Origin: Pseudomonadota bacterium
GTDB lineage: Bacteria; Pseudomonadota; Gammaproteobacteria; Burkholderiales; Rhodocyclaceae
Length of the DNA: 64,000 bases
NCBI GenBank assembly: GCA_018262195.1
Contig: JAGTRS010000012.1
Coordinates: 1 to 64,000, forward strand
Reading direction: 5' to 3'
The notes under the pieces are model-generated. The model did not search any database. It saw nothing but the letters and a program-made list of their open reading frames with translations, and was not told the DNA's origin. Position 1 is the stretch's first letter. Every line of letters begins with the position of its first letter. A program made the position numbers and the translations under genes. Below are positions 18,323 through 27,566 of the stretch, in pieces.

Positions 18323-18761
18323 CTTTATCCTTCCCTTTGCCATTGCAGATCGTTGCCAAGCCCTCGGACTCTTAAATATTACACCCCTCTCCAACGATCC
18401 CGCACTTCAGGATGCTCAGGGCACAAGGCAATCGCTCACACGTCCCATGGCGGTGGAAAGATTTATTCTCTTGAATGCGTTTCGAGGGACGAATCGGGAG
18501 ACGAAGGTCTTCAAACAGCAAGACTTTGACGGTGGCGGATGCTGCACTCGGGGCGCTGGATTTGGTGCAGGGGGACAAATCAGACACTGCATCGCCTTGG
18601 CACACCCAACCATCGTATTGGCGAAAAATAAGGCCGCGAACCCAGTGGAAGTTCGATTGGGTTGCACGGTCTCGTTACCGATTGCTGTATTTCAAAACCC
18701 GGTAGCGGCAAAAAACTTTGCGCTCAGGCGGGGTGAGTCTACGGACTTGCCAGTCGAGGGG
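18323..18761. other. Intergenic region without a supported gene (439 bases)
   Basis: Between the AhpD-like gene and the end of phoR. An 83-codon minus-strand frame (18416-18667, GTG start) is Cys/Pro-rich and has no ribosome site; overlapping plus-strand frames are equally unconvincing. The part next to the AhpD-like gene must contain its promoter. I see no clear terminator for phoR. Confidence 0.5.
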
Positions 18762-20054
<1,293 letters not shown>

Positions 20055-20059
20055 GTCGC

Positions 20060-20746
20060 TCAGGCTCCCCGGAAGCGGTAGCCTGTGCCGCGCACGGTTT
20101 CGACCCGTTCATGGTTGCCCGAGGCTTCAAGGGCGGCACGCAGGCGGCGAATGTGCACATCGACCGTGCGTTCCTCGATGAAGACATGGTCGCCCCACAC
20201 TTCGTCGAGCAACTGGGCGCGGGTATAGACGCGCTCGGCATGGGTCATGAAGAAGAAGAGCAGGCGGAACTCGGTCGGCCCCAGTTCGATCGGCTGACCG
20301 CTGGCCAGCACGCGATGGGTCGCCGGGTTGAGTGCCAGCGTGCCGATTTCGACCGCTTCGCCAGCCAGATGCGGCGCCCGACGGCGCAATACGGCGCGGA
20401 CGCGGGCGACCATTTCCTTGGGCGAGAAAGGCTTGGTGATGTAATCGTCAGCGCCAGCTTCGAGGCCCTGGACCTTGTCTTCTTCATGGACGCGGGCGGT
20501 CAGCATGATGATCGGCAATTCGCGGGTCCGCTCATCGGCCCGGATCTTCTTGGCCAAGGCAACGCCGGATTGACCAGGCAGCATCCAGTCGAGAATCACC
20601 AGGTCGGGCAGCGCAGCGCGGATGGCCGATTCGGCCTCCTCGGCGCTACCGGCACGAACGACGAGAAAGCCGGCATGCTTGAGGTTGATCGTGACGAGTT
20701 CCTGGATCGCCGGCTCGTCTTCGACCACCAGAATGGTCGGTGTCAC
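20060..20746 (-). CDS. phoB: Phosphate regulon response regulator PhoB
   Basis: OmpR-type response regulator: receiver domain with phospho-acceptor D53 in ILDWMLPG and a C-terminal winged helix (about 130-225) ending in VRGTGYRF. It binds Pho boxes and activates phosphate-starvation genes. The start is GTG, preceded by AAGGAG, and overlaps the phoU stop as GTGA. At 228 residues it has the family length. The Pho box before pstS in this window is its expected target. Confidence 0.96.
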   Translation of the reverse strand: MTPTILVVEDEPAIQELVTINLKHAGFLVVRAGSAEEAESAIRAALPDLVILDWMLPGQSGVALAKKIRADERTRELPIIMLTARVHEEDKVQGLEAGADDYITKPFSPKEMVARVRAVLRRRAPHLAGEAVEIGTLALNPATHRVLASGQPIELGPTEFRLLFFFMTHAERVYTRAQLLDEVWGDHVFIEERTVDVHIRRLRAALEASGNHERVETVRGTGYRFRGA

Positions 20747-21432
20747 TGCGCCTTCTCCTTGGTGTGCCGGATGTCGCGGCCTTCGACGACATAGACGACC
20801 TGCTCGGAGATGTTCTTGGCGTGGTCGCCAATGCGCTCGATGGCGCGGGCGATCCAGATGATGTCGATGGAGGTGGTGATGGTCCGTGGGTCTTCCATCA
20901 TGTGCGTGATCAACTGGCGGATGATCGACTTGAACTCGGCATCGACGTCGCTATCGGCGCGGATTACATCGGCGGCTTGTGGCGTGTCGAGGCGTGCAAA
21001 GGCGTCGAGTGCCTGACGGACCATGGTCAGCGCCGCTTCGGCCAGATGGCGGACGCCAACACCGTATTGGCCTGGCAGATGGCCGTTTTCATAGATGCGG
21101 CGAACACCCTTGGCAATCTTCTTGGCTTCGTCACCAGCGCGCTCCAGATCGGTCACGATCTTGCTGATGCCGAGGATCAGTCGCAGGTCGGAGGCGGTCG
21201 GCTGACGCTTGGCGATGATGTGGGCGCAGTCGTCGTCGATGGCCTTTTCAAGTTCATTCACCTTGCGGTCGGTCTCGACGATGGTCTTGACGCTGGCCAC
21301 TTCGCCGGTGGAGTAGGCTTCGATGGCTGCGGAAACCTGGGTTTCGACCAGGCCGCCCATTTGCAGTACATGGGTGCGCAAACGGCTGAGTTCTTCGTCG
21401 AACTGGCTGGAAAGGTGTTGGCTTTCGTTCAT
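20743..21432 (-). CDS. phoU: Phosphate signalling protein PhoU
   Basis: Cytoplasmic negative regulator that connects the Pst transporter with PhoR. The 229-residue protein shows the two PhoU three-helix repeats, each with its metal-binding motif: DLERAGDEAKKI in the first and AIERIGDHAKNI in the second. An AAGGGGAT ribosome site precedes the ATG. It follows pstB by 13 bases and overlaps phoB. Confidence 0.96.
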   Translation of the reverse strand: MNESQHLSSQFDEELSRLRTHVLQMGGLVETQVSAAIEAYSTGEVASVKTIVETDRKVNELEKAIDDDCAHIIAKRQPTASDLRLILGISKIVTDLERAGDEAKKIAKGVRRIYENGHLPGQYGVGVRHLAEAALTMVRQALDAFARLDTPQAADVIRADSDVDAEFKSIIRQLITHMMEDPRTITTSIDIIWIARAIERIGDHAKNISEQVVYVVEGRDIRHTKEKAQ

Positions 21433-21445
21433 GTCGATCCCCTTC

Positions 21446-22225
21446 TTAGCCCATGCGGCCGGTAATGTAGTCTTCAGTGCGCTTGTCCTGTGGCTTGATG
21501 AAGATCTCGTCGGTCTTGCCGAACTCGATCAGCTCGCCCAGATACATGTAGGCCGTGTAGTCCGAAACGCGGGCAGCCTGTTGCATGTTGTGGGTAACAA
21601 TCAGGATGGTGACGCGCTTCTTGAGTTCGTGCACCAGCTCTTCGATGGCGCCGGTGGCGATCGGGTCAAGCGCCGAGGTCGGCTCGTCGAAGAGCAGGAG
21701 TTCCGGGTCGGTGGCCAGGGCGCGGGCAATGCACAGACGCTGCTGCTGACCGCCGGAAAGGTTCGGGGCCATGTCCTGCAGGCGGTCCTTTACTTCGTCC
21801 CAGATCGCGGCGCCCTTGAGGGCGTGCTCGACCTTGTCGTCGAGGGCGCGCTTGTTGTTCTCGCCACGAACGCGCAGGCCGTAGGCGACGTTTTCGTAGA
21901 TGGTCTTCGGGAAGGGGTTCGGTTTCTGGAACACCATGCCGACGCGCATGCGAACTTCGATCGGATCGACTTCCGGCGACAGCAGGTTGGTGTTGTCCGG
22001 GAAGAAACGGATCTCGCCTTCGTAGCGATTGCCCGGGTAGAGATCGTGCATGCGGTTGAAGCTGCGCAGGTAGGTCGATTTGCCGCAACCGGAAGGGCCG
22101 ATCAGGGCGGTGACCTTCTTGTCGTAGATCGGCATGTTGATGCCCTTGAGCGCCTTGGCTTCACCATAATAAAAATTGAGGTTGCGGGCTTCGGCCTTGA
22201 GGGTAGGGTTGTCGTGAATCTGCAT
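21446..22225 (-). CDS. pstB: Phosphate ABC transporter ATP-binding protein PstB
   Basis: ATPase of the high-affinity phosphate importer. Walker [11 protein letters not shown]-loop in [10 protein letters not shown], signature LSGGQQQR, Walker [13 protein letters not shown] and the switch His in IVTHNM are all present. The ATG at 22225 is preferred because GGAG lies 6 bases before it; an ATG at 22237 and a TTG at 22258 lack a ribosome site. This gives 259 residues, the usual size. It lies 56 bases after pstA. Confidence 0.96.
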   Translation of the reverse strand: MQIHDNPTLKAEARNLNFYYGEAKALKGINMPIYDKKVTALIGPSGCGKSTYLRSFNRMHDLYPGNRYEGEIRFFPDNTNLLSPEVDPIEVRMRVGMVFQKPNPFPKTIYENVAYGLRVRGENNKRALDDKVEHALKGAAIWDEVKDRLQDMAPNLSGGQQQRLCIARALATDPELLLFDEPTSALDPIATGAIEELVHELKKRVTILIVTHNMQQAARVSDYTAYMYLGELIEFGKTDEIFIKPQDKRTEDYITGRMG

Positions 22226-22281
22226 TTGCGACTCCATTTCGAGTTTCGTTGTGGGCAATTAATTCGCGTTGACCGCGGCAA

Positions 22282-23220
22282 TTACCACTTGATGTTCTTG
22301 CGCATTTTGTAGCGTAGATAAATCGCTATGGCATTCATGCTGAGCACCATGGCCATCAGGACGAAGCCGGCGGCGGCGGCATTCACTTCGAAGGCCGGGT
22401 CCGGGCGCGAAGTCCAGTTGAAGATCTGGATCGGCATCACGGTGAAGGGCGACATCACCCAGTCGAACAGGCCGGCCGTTACACCTGGGCTGACTTCGGT
22501 GAAGGGCACCGGTGGCAGGAAGGCGATGAAGGTCAGGGCGCCGATGGTGATGATCGGTGCTGTTTCACCGATGGCGCGTGCCAGGCCGATGATCACGCCA
22601 GTCAGGATGCCGGGCATGGCGTAGGGGATGATGTGGTAGCGGCAGGTCTGCCAGCGCGTCGCACCGACCGCCATCGAGCCTTCGCGGATCATCGCCGGAA
22701 TGGCGCGGATCGCTTCGCGAGTGGAAACGATGATGATCGGCAGGATGAGCAGCGCCAGCGTCAGACCGGCCGACAGGATGCTCTGGCCGAAGCCGAACTG
22801 GTAGACGAAGATGCCGAGGGCGAGCAGGCCATAAACGATTGATGGCACCGCTGCCAGATTGGTGATGTTGATCTCGATAATCTCGGTGATCCAGTTGCGC
22901 TTGGCATATTCCTCGAGATAGACGCCAGCTGCGACGCCGATCGGCACGGCAGCCAGGGCGGTGACCAGCATGACCAGTAGTGAGCCGACCCAGGCGGACA
23001 GGATGCCGGCCTGCGTGGCGCGCCGCGAGGCGAAGTTGAGGAAGAAATCAACGGTGAAACGCTCCGAGCCTTTGGCCACCATGTCGGAAACCAGCAGCAC
23101 GATTACGAGCAGCGCGACAGCCAGACAGAAGATGCCGAGCACCTTGAAAATGGTGTCCTTGAGCTTGCCCTTGGCGATCAGGGCGCGGATTTGTTCCGTT
23201 GTGAGAATGCTCGATGACAT
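22282..23220 (-). CDS. pstA: Phosphate ABC transporter permease PstA
   Basis: Inner-membrane permease subunit with about six hydrophobic helices and the ABC permease EAA-type loop (SMAVGATRWQT). It pairs with PstC to form the phosphate channel. The ATG at 23220 shares its A with the stop of pstC (TGATG) and has a GGGAGAA ribosome site. A longer frame to 23253 would overlap pstC and is not needed. Confidence 0.95.
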   Translation of the reverse strand: MSSSILTTEQIRALIAKGKLKDTIFKVLGIFCLAVALLVIVLLVSDMVAKGSERFTVDFFLNFASRRATQAGILSAWVGSLLVMLVTALAAVPIGVAAGVYLEEYAKRNWITEIIEINITNLAAVPSIVYGLLALGIFVYQFGFGQSILSAGLTLALLILPIIIVSTREAIRAIPAMIREGSMAVGATRWQTCRYHIIPYAMPGILTGVIIGLARAIGETAPIITIGALTFIAFLPPVPFTEVSPGVTAGLFDWVMSPFTVMPIQIFNWTSRPDPAFEVNAAAAGFVLMAMVLSMNAIAIYLRYKMRKNIKW

Positions 23221-24167
23221 CAGTAGTTCTCCCGATATCGGCGGCGCAGCCACTGGCCGAGGATATTGAACATCAGGGTGATCAGAATCAGCGTCAGGCC
23301 GGCGGCGAAGATGGTCTGGTAGCCGATCGAGCCGTGCGGCAGATCGCCGAGGGCGACCTGGACGATGAAGGAGGTGATGGTTGCGGCCGGTTCCATCGGA
23401 TTCCAGGTCAGGTTCGGCTGCATGCCGGCGGCAACGGCGAGAATCATCGTTTCACCGACCGCGCGCGAAATGGCCAGGATGTAGGAGGCAGCTAGACCGG
23501 AGAAAGCGGCCGGGACGACGACGTGCAGAGCGGTATACAAACGGGTCGAACCCAGCGCATAGGAGCCTTCGCGCAGGCTCATCGGCACGGCGCGCATGGC
23601 ATCCTCGGACAACGAGGCGATGTACGGCACGATCATGATGCCCATGACCAGGCCGGCAGAAAGCAGCGAGAACCCGGGCAGCGACGGAATCAGCTTCTGC
23701 AGCAGCGGGGTAACCATGAGCAGTGCGAAGTAGCCGAAAACGATGGTCGGGATACCGCCTAGCAACTCAAGAATCGGCTTCGCGACTTCACGCACTTTGC
23801 CGTGGGCGAATTCGGACAGGTAGATGGCGATGATCGTCCCCATCGGGATGGCGACGACGAGGGCCACGAGCGAGGAAACGAGGGTGCCGGAAATGAGCAC
23901 CATGATGCCGAAGTGGGCATCATCGAATAGCGGGGTCCATTGCGTGTCGGTCAGGAAGTCGATGATGCTGACATGCTGAAAGAACTGGACTGACTCGGAA
24001 ACGAGAACATAGACGATGCCGATGGTGGTCAGCACCGACACGGCAGCCGCTGCGAAGAGCAGCGCTTCGATGATGCGCTCGCTGACGTGGCGCATGGCTT
24101 TCCGCGACAGGCGGTCGCTGACCATTGGCAGGTCGGAGGGTGTGTTGGCTGTCATAGCGTGATTCAC
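23220..24167 (-). CDS. pstC: Phosphate ABC transporter permease PstC
   Basis: Inner-membrane permease subunit, 315 residues. It has several hydrophobic helices and an EAA-type loop (SYALGSTRLY). The GTG at 24167 is chosen because AGGA lies 8 bases before it, whereas the ATG four codons later has no site at a good distance. It is separated from pstS by a region with two stem-loops. Confidence 0.95.
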   Translation of the reverse strand: MNHAMTANTPSDLPMVSDRLSRKAMRHVSERIIEALLFAAAAVSVLTTIGIVYVLVSESVQFFQHVSIIDFLTDTQWTPLFDDAHFGIMVLISGTLVSSLVALVVAIPMGTIIAIYLSEFAHGKVREVAKPILELLGGIPTIVFGYFALLMVTPLLQKLIPSLPGFSLLSAGLVMGIMIVPYIASLSEDAMRAVPMSLREGSYALGSTRLYTALHVVVPAAFSGLAASYILAISRAVGETMILAVAAGMQPNLTWNPMEPAATITSFIVQVALGDLPHGSIGYQTIFAAGLTLILITLMFNILGQWLRRRYRENY

Positions 24168-24187
24168 TTGAAGATTCCTTTCGGAGT

Positions 24188-24239
24188 GAAGCCCGACCGC
24201 AGCCGGGCTTCTGCGTCTGGCGAACCGAAGTTCGCCAGA
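24188..24239 (-). promoter_or_regulatory. Tandem stem-loops between pstS and pstC
   Basis: Two perfect inverted repeats: GAAGCCCG / CGGGCTTC (24188-24195 and 24204-24211) and TCTGGCGAA / TTCGCCAGA (24216-24224 and 24231-24239, 6-base loop). Neither is followed by a T-run on the minus strand. They are well placed to stabilise the 3' end of pstS mRNA and reduce read-through, so the binding protein is made in excess of the permease. That role is inferred. Confidence 0.65.
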
Positions 24240-24246
24240 TCGGAGC

Positions 24247-25248
24247 TTACATCTTTGCTTCGCGCTTCATCAGCTCTTCAATGGTAATGCCAATTTCATT
24301 ATGGCCGCCGAACACGGTGCCGATCTTGTTCTTCTTGATGTGCTCAAGGTTGCCGGCATAAGCAGAGGTCGGCAACGGAACGTACTTGACTTCCTTGGTC
24401 AGCGCAGCGCCGTTCTTCATGTAGAACTCGACGAACTCCTTGACCTCGGGCTTCTGCAACGACTTGGCCTTGACGTAGACGAAGATCGGACGCGACAGCG
24501 GCGCGTAGGTGCCGTTTTCGACATTGGCAGCAGACGGCTCAACAGCCTTGCCGGTTTTCGGATTGACGATCGGCAGCGCCTTCAGTTTGGCGGTGTTCTC
24601 GGCGTAGTAGGCGTAGCCAAAGTAGCCGATGGCATTAACGTCACGCGAAACGCCCTGCACCAGCACATTGTCGTCTTCGGAAGCGGTGTAGTCGCCGCGC
24701 GAGGACTTGGCTTTGCCGACCATGGCTTCGGTGAAATACTCGAAGGTGCCGGAGTCAGCGCCGGCACCGAACAACTTGACCGGCGCATCAGGCCAGGCCG
24801 GGTTGATCTGGTTCCACTTCATGATCTTGCCCTGGGCTGCCGGTTCCCACAGCATCTTCATTTCGGCAACGGTGGCCTGCTTGAGGAATGCATTCTTCGG
24901 GTTAATGACGACGGTCAGGGCATCAAAGGCGACCGGCATTTCGATGTACTCGACGCCTGCCGCCTTGCACAGCTCCATCTCCGCCTTGGTGATCGGGCGG
25001 GAGGCGTTGGAGAAGTCGGTCTCGTCACGACAGAATTTCTTGAAGCCGCCACCTGTTCCAGAAATGCCGACAGTCACCTTGATGGCGTTCTTCTTGGCTT
25101 TCTGGAATTCTTCGGCAACTGCTTCGGTGATCGGATAAACGGTCGAAGAACCGTCGATCTTGATGACCTGAGCCTGGGCTGCATGGGCGCCAAACAGGGC
25201 GACACCGGCTACGGCCAGGGCGGAAACGAGCTTGGAATACTTGAACAT
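24247..25248 (-). CDS. pstS: Phosphate-binding periplasmic protein PstS
   Basis: Periplasmic phosphate receptor of the Pst ABC importer. A signal peptide (MFKYSKLVSALAVAGVALFG, cleavage after AQA) precedes the mature start VIKIDGSSTVYPITEAVAEE, and the phosphate-binding GSGTGGGFKKF-like and SGTFEYFTEA regions are present. The 333-residue length fits. AGGAG precedes the ATG. It is the first gene of the pstSCAB-phoUBR cluster and has a Pho box upstream. Confidence 0.96.
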   Translation of the reverse strand: MFKYSKLVSALAVAGVALFGAHAAQAQVIKIDGSSTVYPITEAVAEEFQKAKKNAIKVTVGISGTGGGFKKFCRDETDFSNASRPITKAEMELCKAAGVEYIEMPVAFDALTVVINPKNAFLKQATVAEMKMLWEPAAQGKIMKWNQINPAWPDAPVKLFGAGADSGTFEYFTEAMVGKAKSSRGDYTASEDDNVLVQGVSRDVNAIGYFGYAYYAENTAKLKALPIVNPKTGKAVEPSAANVENGTYAPLSRPIFVYVKAKSLQKPEVKEFVEFYMKNGAALTKEVKYVPLPTSAYAGNLEHIKKNKIGTVFGGHNEIGITIEELMKREAKM

Positions 25249-25300
25249 TAGGTAACTCCTGCACAGGGTTGGGATTAACGCTGTGCAGGTTACCGATCGT

Positions 25301-25320
25301 TTGTTACAGCCAGATGACAG
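25301..25320 (-). promoter_or_regulatory. Pho box of the pst operon
   Basis: On the minus strand it reads CTGTCATCTGGCTGTAACAA: a perfect CTGTCAT half, a 4-base spacer and CTGTAAC, close to the PhoB consensus. It lies about 50 bases before the pstS ATG, with TAACCT (25287-25292) as a possible -10. It is part of a longer perfect inverted repeat (TTGTTACAGCC at 25301-25311 and GGCTGTAACAA at 25320-25330). Confidence 0.85.
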
Positions 25321-25354
25321 GCTGTAACAAACGGAATCGAGACTTACTTTTGGC

Positions 25355-25921
25355 CTATTTTGAAGGGCGTCCGGTCTTGATGCGTTCGACGCGAGCCATC
25401 ACTGCCTTCAACTCGGCATCGTTGAGTGCCGCCAGCAAGGCGATGCCGCCACGCAGCAGTTCGCTTTTCTTGGTTTCGCTGCCGAGCGCGGCCATTCGTT
25501 TCTTTAGCTCGGCGATTCTTGCGTACTCAGCTTCCGGCATCGCATAGCTATCGCGTACCAGCTTGATCTTTTTCGCTTTGGCAGGCTTGGCCGACTTTTG
25601 GGTCGGCGCGGTTTCCTGCTTCATTACTTTCGGCTGGTCGTACTTGATGGCCTGGGCTTTGACCAGCGCATCCGCCAACACCTTCTGGTGCTTGGCAACG
25701 GTTTCCTGAACCTGGGTGGGCTTGCGCGCAGGCTTTGCCTTGACGGGCGGCAGTGTCGCAGACGCTTCTGCTGCAACCGGCGCTGCAGCAGTTGAGGCCG
25801 TGCTCGCGGTAGCCTTCGGCTTGATCTCGGCCTTCGGCGCAGTGCGCGGGACCAGTTTTTTCGGTGGTTTCGGTGTGGCTGCCTGCTTGGCTGCGACATC
25901 TTTCTTGTTCTGTTCGCTCAT
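25355..25921 (-). CDS. Lys/Ala/Pro-rich protein with RHH-like C-terminus
   Basis: A 188-residue basic protein. The first about 120 residues are low-complexity (Lys, Ala, Pro, Thr), like histone-type tails. The C-terminal part (about 125-188), reading VRDSYAMPEAEYARI followed by KKSELLRGGIALL, has the strand-helix-helix spacing of a ribbon-helix-helix DNA-binding fold. It is therefore probably a nucleoid-associated or regulatory DNA-binding protein. The ATG at 25921 has a GGGAGA site. It is transcribed toward the pst promoter region and is divergent from rpiA. The RHH call is by eye. Confidence 0.6.
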   Translation of the reverse strand: MSEQNKKDVAAKQAATPKPPKKLVPRTAPKAEIKPKATASTASTAAAPVAAEASATLPPVKAKPARKPTQVQETVAKHQKVLADALVKAQAIKYDQPKVMKQETAPTQKSAKPAKAKKIKLVRDSYAMPEAEYARIAELKKRMAALGSETKKSELLRGGIALLAALNDAELKAVMARVERIKTGRPSK

Positions 25922-26051
25922 CTTGTTCTCCCTGAAAAACAGCATGATGAGTTTAGCGATTTATGAATCGTGCAAAGTTAAACTTTTATGAACATTTGGG
26001 CAAAGACGCCACAGGTTTAAAATGCGGCCCAACCCATTCAGGAGCATCATC

Positions 26052-26720
26052 ATGACCCAGGACGAACTCAAGCAGGCCGTTGCCCAGGCCGCCGCCGACT
26101 ATGTGGCGCAAACCGCACCGGCCGGCAGCATCATCGGCGTTGGCACCGGCTCGACGGCTAATTTCTTTATCGACGCGCTGGCGCCGCTCAAGGATAGATA
26201 CAAGGGCGCTGTCGCCAGTTCCGAAGCCACCCGTAAGCGCCTCGAAGGGCATGGCATCGCAGTTTTCGACCTCAATGATGTTGAAGATATCCCGGTTTAT
26301 GTCGATGGTGCCGATGAAATCGATGCCGGCCTGAACATGATCAAGGGCGGTGGTGGTGCGCTGACGCGCGAAAAAATCGTCGCAGCCGTGGCCCGGGAAT
26401 TCGTTTGTATCTGCGACGGCTCCAAGCTGGTCGAGACGATGGGCAAGTTCCCGCTGCCGGTCGAAGTCATCCCGATGGCTCGTGCCCAGGTTGCCCGCGA
26501 ATTGGCCAGGCTGGGTGGCACACCGGTGCTGCGTGAGGGTTTCGTCACCGACAACGGCAATATCATCCTCGACGTCAAAGGTTTGTCGATCACCGATCCG
26601 AAAGGCCTGGAAGCGCAAATCAACCAGATCACGGGCGTCGTCACCAATGGCCTGTTCGCCGTGCGTCCGGCAAACCTGCTGCTGCTCGGTACGGCCGAAG
26701 GCGTCAAAACCATACGCTGA
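26052..26720 (+). CDS. rpiA: Ribose-5-phosphate isomerase A
   Basis: Interconverts ribose 5-phosphate and ribulose 5-phosphate in the pentose phosphate pathway. The 222-residue protein has the family motifs [21 protein letters not shown] and [12 protein letters not shown], the last with the catalytic-region Lys and Glu. GGAG precedes the ATG at 26052; the upstream in-frame codons lack a site. It is followed by the phasin gene after 71 bases. Confidence 0.95.
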   Translation: MTQDELKQAVAQAAADYVAQTAPAGSIIGVGTGSTANFFIDALAPLKDRYKGAVASSEATRKRLEGHGIAVFDLNDVEDIPVYVDGADEIDAGLNMIKGGGGALTREKIVAAVAREFVCICDGSKLVETMGKFPLPVEVIPMARAQVARELARLGGTPVLREGFVTDNGNIILDVKGLSITDPKGLEAQINQITGVVTNGLFAVRPANLLLLGTAEGVKTIR

Positions 26721-26791
26721 TTTTCAATTCGTTCATCGTTCTGTCATGTCGCGGCGCTAAGCTGCCTCTGAAAAATCTCCCCGGAGCCACC

Positions 26792-27355
26792 ATGTTTCTC
26801 TCTGCCCACGAAATTGCCCAGAGCCGCGAGCACGCGTTGAGCAATCTCCTTGGCTTGTCGGCCACTTGCATCGATGCCACCCGGCGTCTTGCTGAACTGC
26901 TTTCGTCTTCCAGTCGCGAAGCGATTCATCATGGGAGCAAGCATCTCGCCTTGTTCGGCCACGGCCAGCTCGAATCAATGACGCAGTTTCCGGCCACGGC
27001 CTGGCTGGAAAACACCGCCCGGGCCAGCCGTCTGCTCGATAGTTCACTGGATATTCTCGGTGAAACCCAGAAGGCGATGATTCGTAGTGCTGAGGCCCAG
27101 GTTCGAGTGTTTGACGAAATGGTTTTTGCCGTCATTAACCGTGCTTCGAAAAGCAGTCCCTGGGAAGCGGAAATAGCCCTGAAGGCGATGAAAACGACGC
27201 TGCAAGGTGCCGAACAGACGCTGCACAACATGAGCGATGCCGCCATTGAAACCGTTGCGCTGGCTGAACACGAAGCGCATCAGGTGGTCGAAACCCTGAC
27301 GGAAAGCAAGCCGGCAGTACGCAAGCGGGCGGCCGTTCGCAACACCAGCAAATGA
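26792..27355 (+). CDS. Phasin family protein
   Basis: A 187-residue, largely helical protein resembling phasins, which coat polyhydroxyalkanoate granules: the long amphipathic helices (LLGLSATCIDATRRLAELL; AQVRVFDEMVFAVINRASKS) and a Lys/Arg-rich tail are characteristic. No membrane helix. It has its own terminator right after. Presence of a phasin suggests PHA storage, as in many Rhodocyclales. No phaC/phaB genes are in the window. Confidence 0.75.
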   Translation: MFLSAHEIAQSREHALSNLLGLSATCIDATRRLAELLSSSSREAIHHGSKHLALFGHGQLESMTQFPATAWLENTARASRLLDSSLDILGETQKAMIRSAEAQVRVFDEMVFAVINRASKSSPWEAEIALKAMKTTLQGAEQTLHNMSDAAIETVALAEHEAHQVVETLTESKPAVRKRAAVRNTSK

Positions 27356-27394
27356 TCATCGCTGACAAATAACTAGAAACTCCGCTCCATCGCT

Positions 27395-27420
27395 GCCCGG
27401 CTCTGCGCCGGGCTTTTTTT
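27395..27420 (+). terminator. Rho-independent terminator after the phasin gene
   Basis: Perfect 7-bp stem GCCCGGC / GCCGGGC with a TCTGC loop, followed directly by seven T residues. Confidence 0.92.
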
Positions 27421-27566
27421 CGCCTGTCAGGAATACCTGGCTGCTAGTTTCTTGCAGTATGCCTGGCCGAATCTTTACGACATTTTTACGTCTCGGCAGC
27501 CAGAATGGTCAGCGTTTTTACACAGGGCGACCTAATCTGTAGTTATCCCGTCATTGGCGAAACGAG

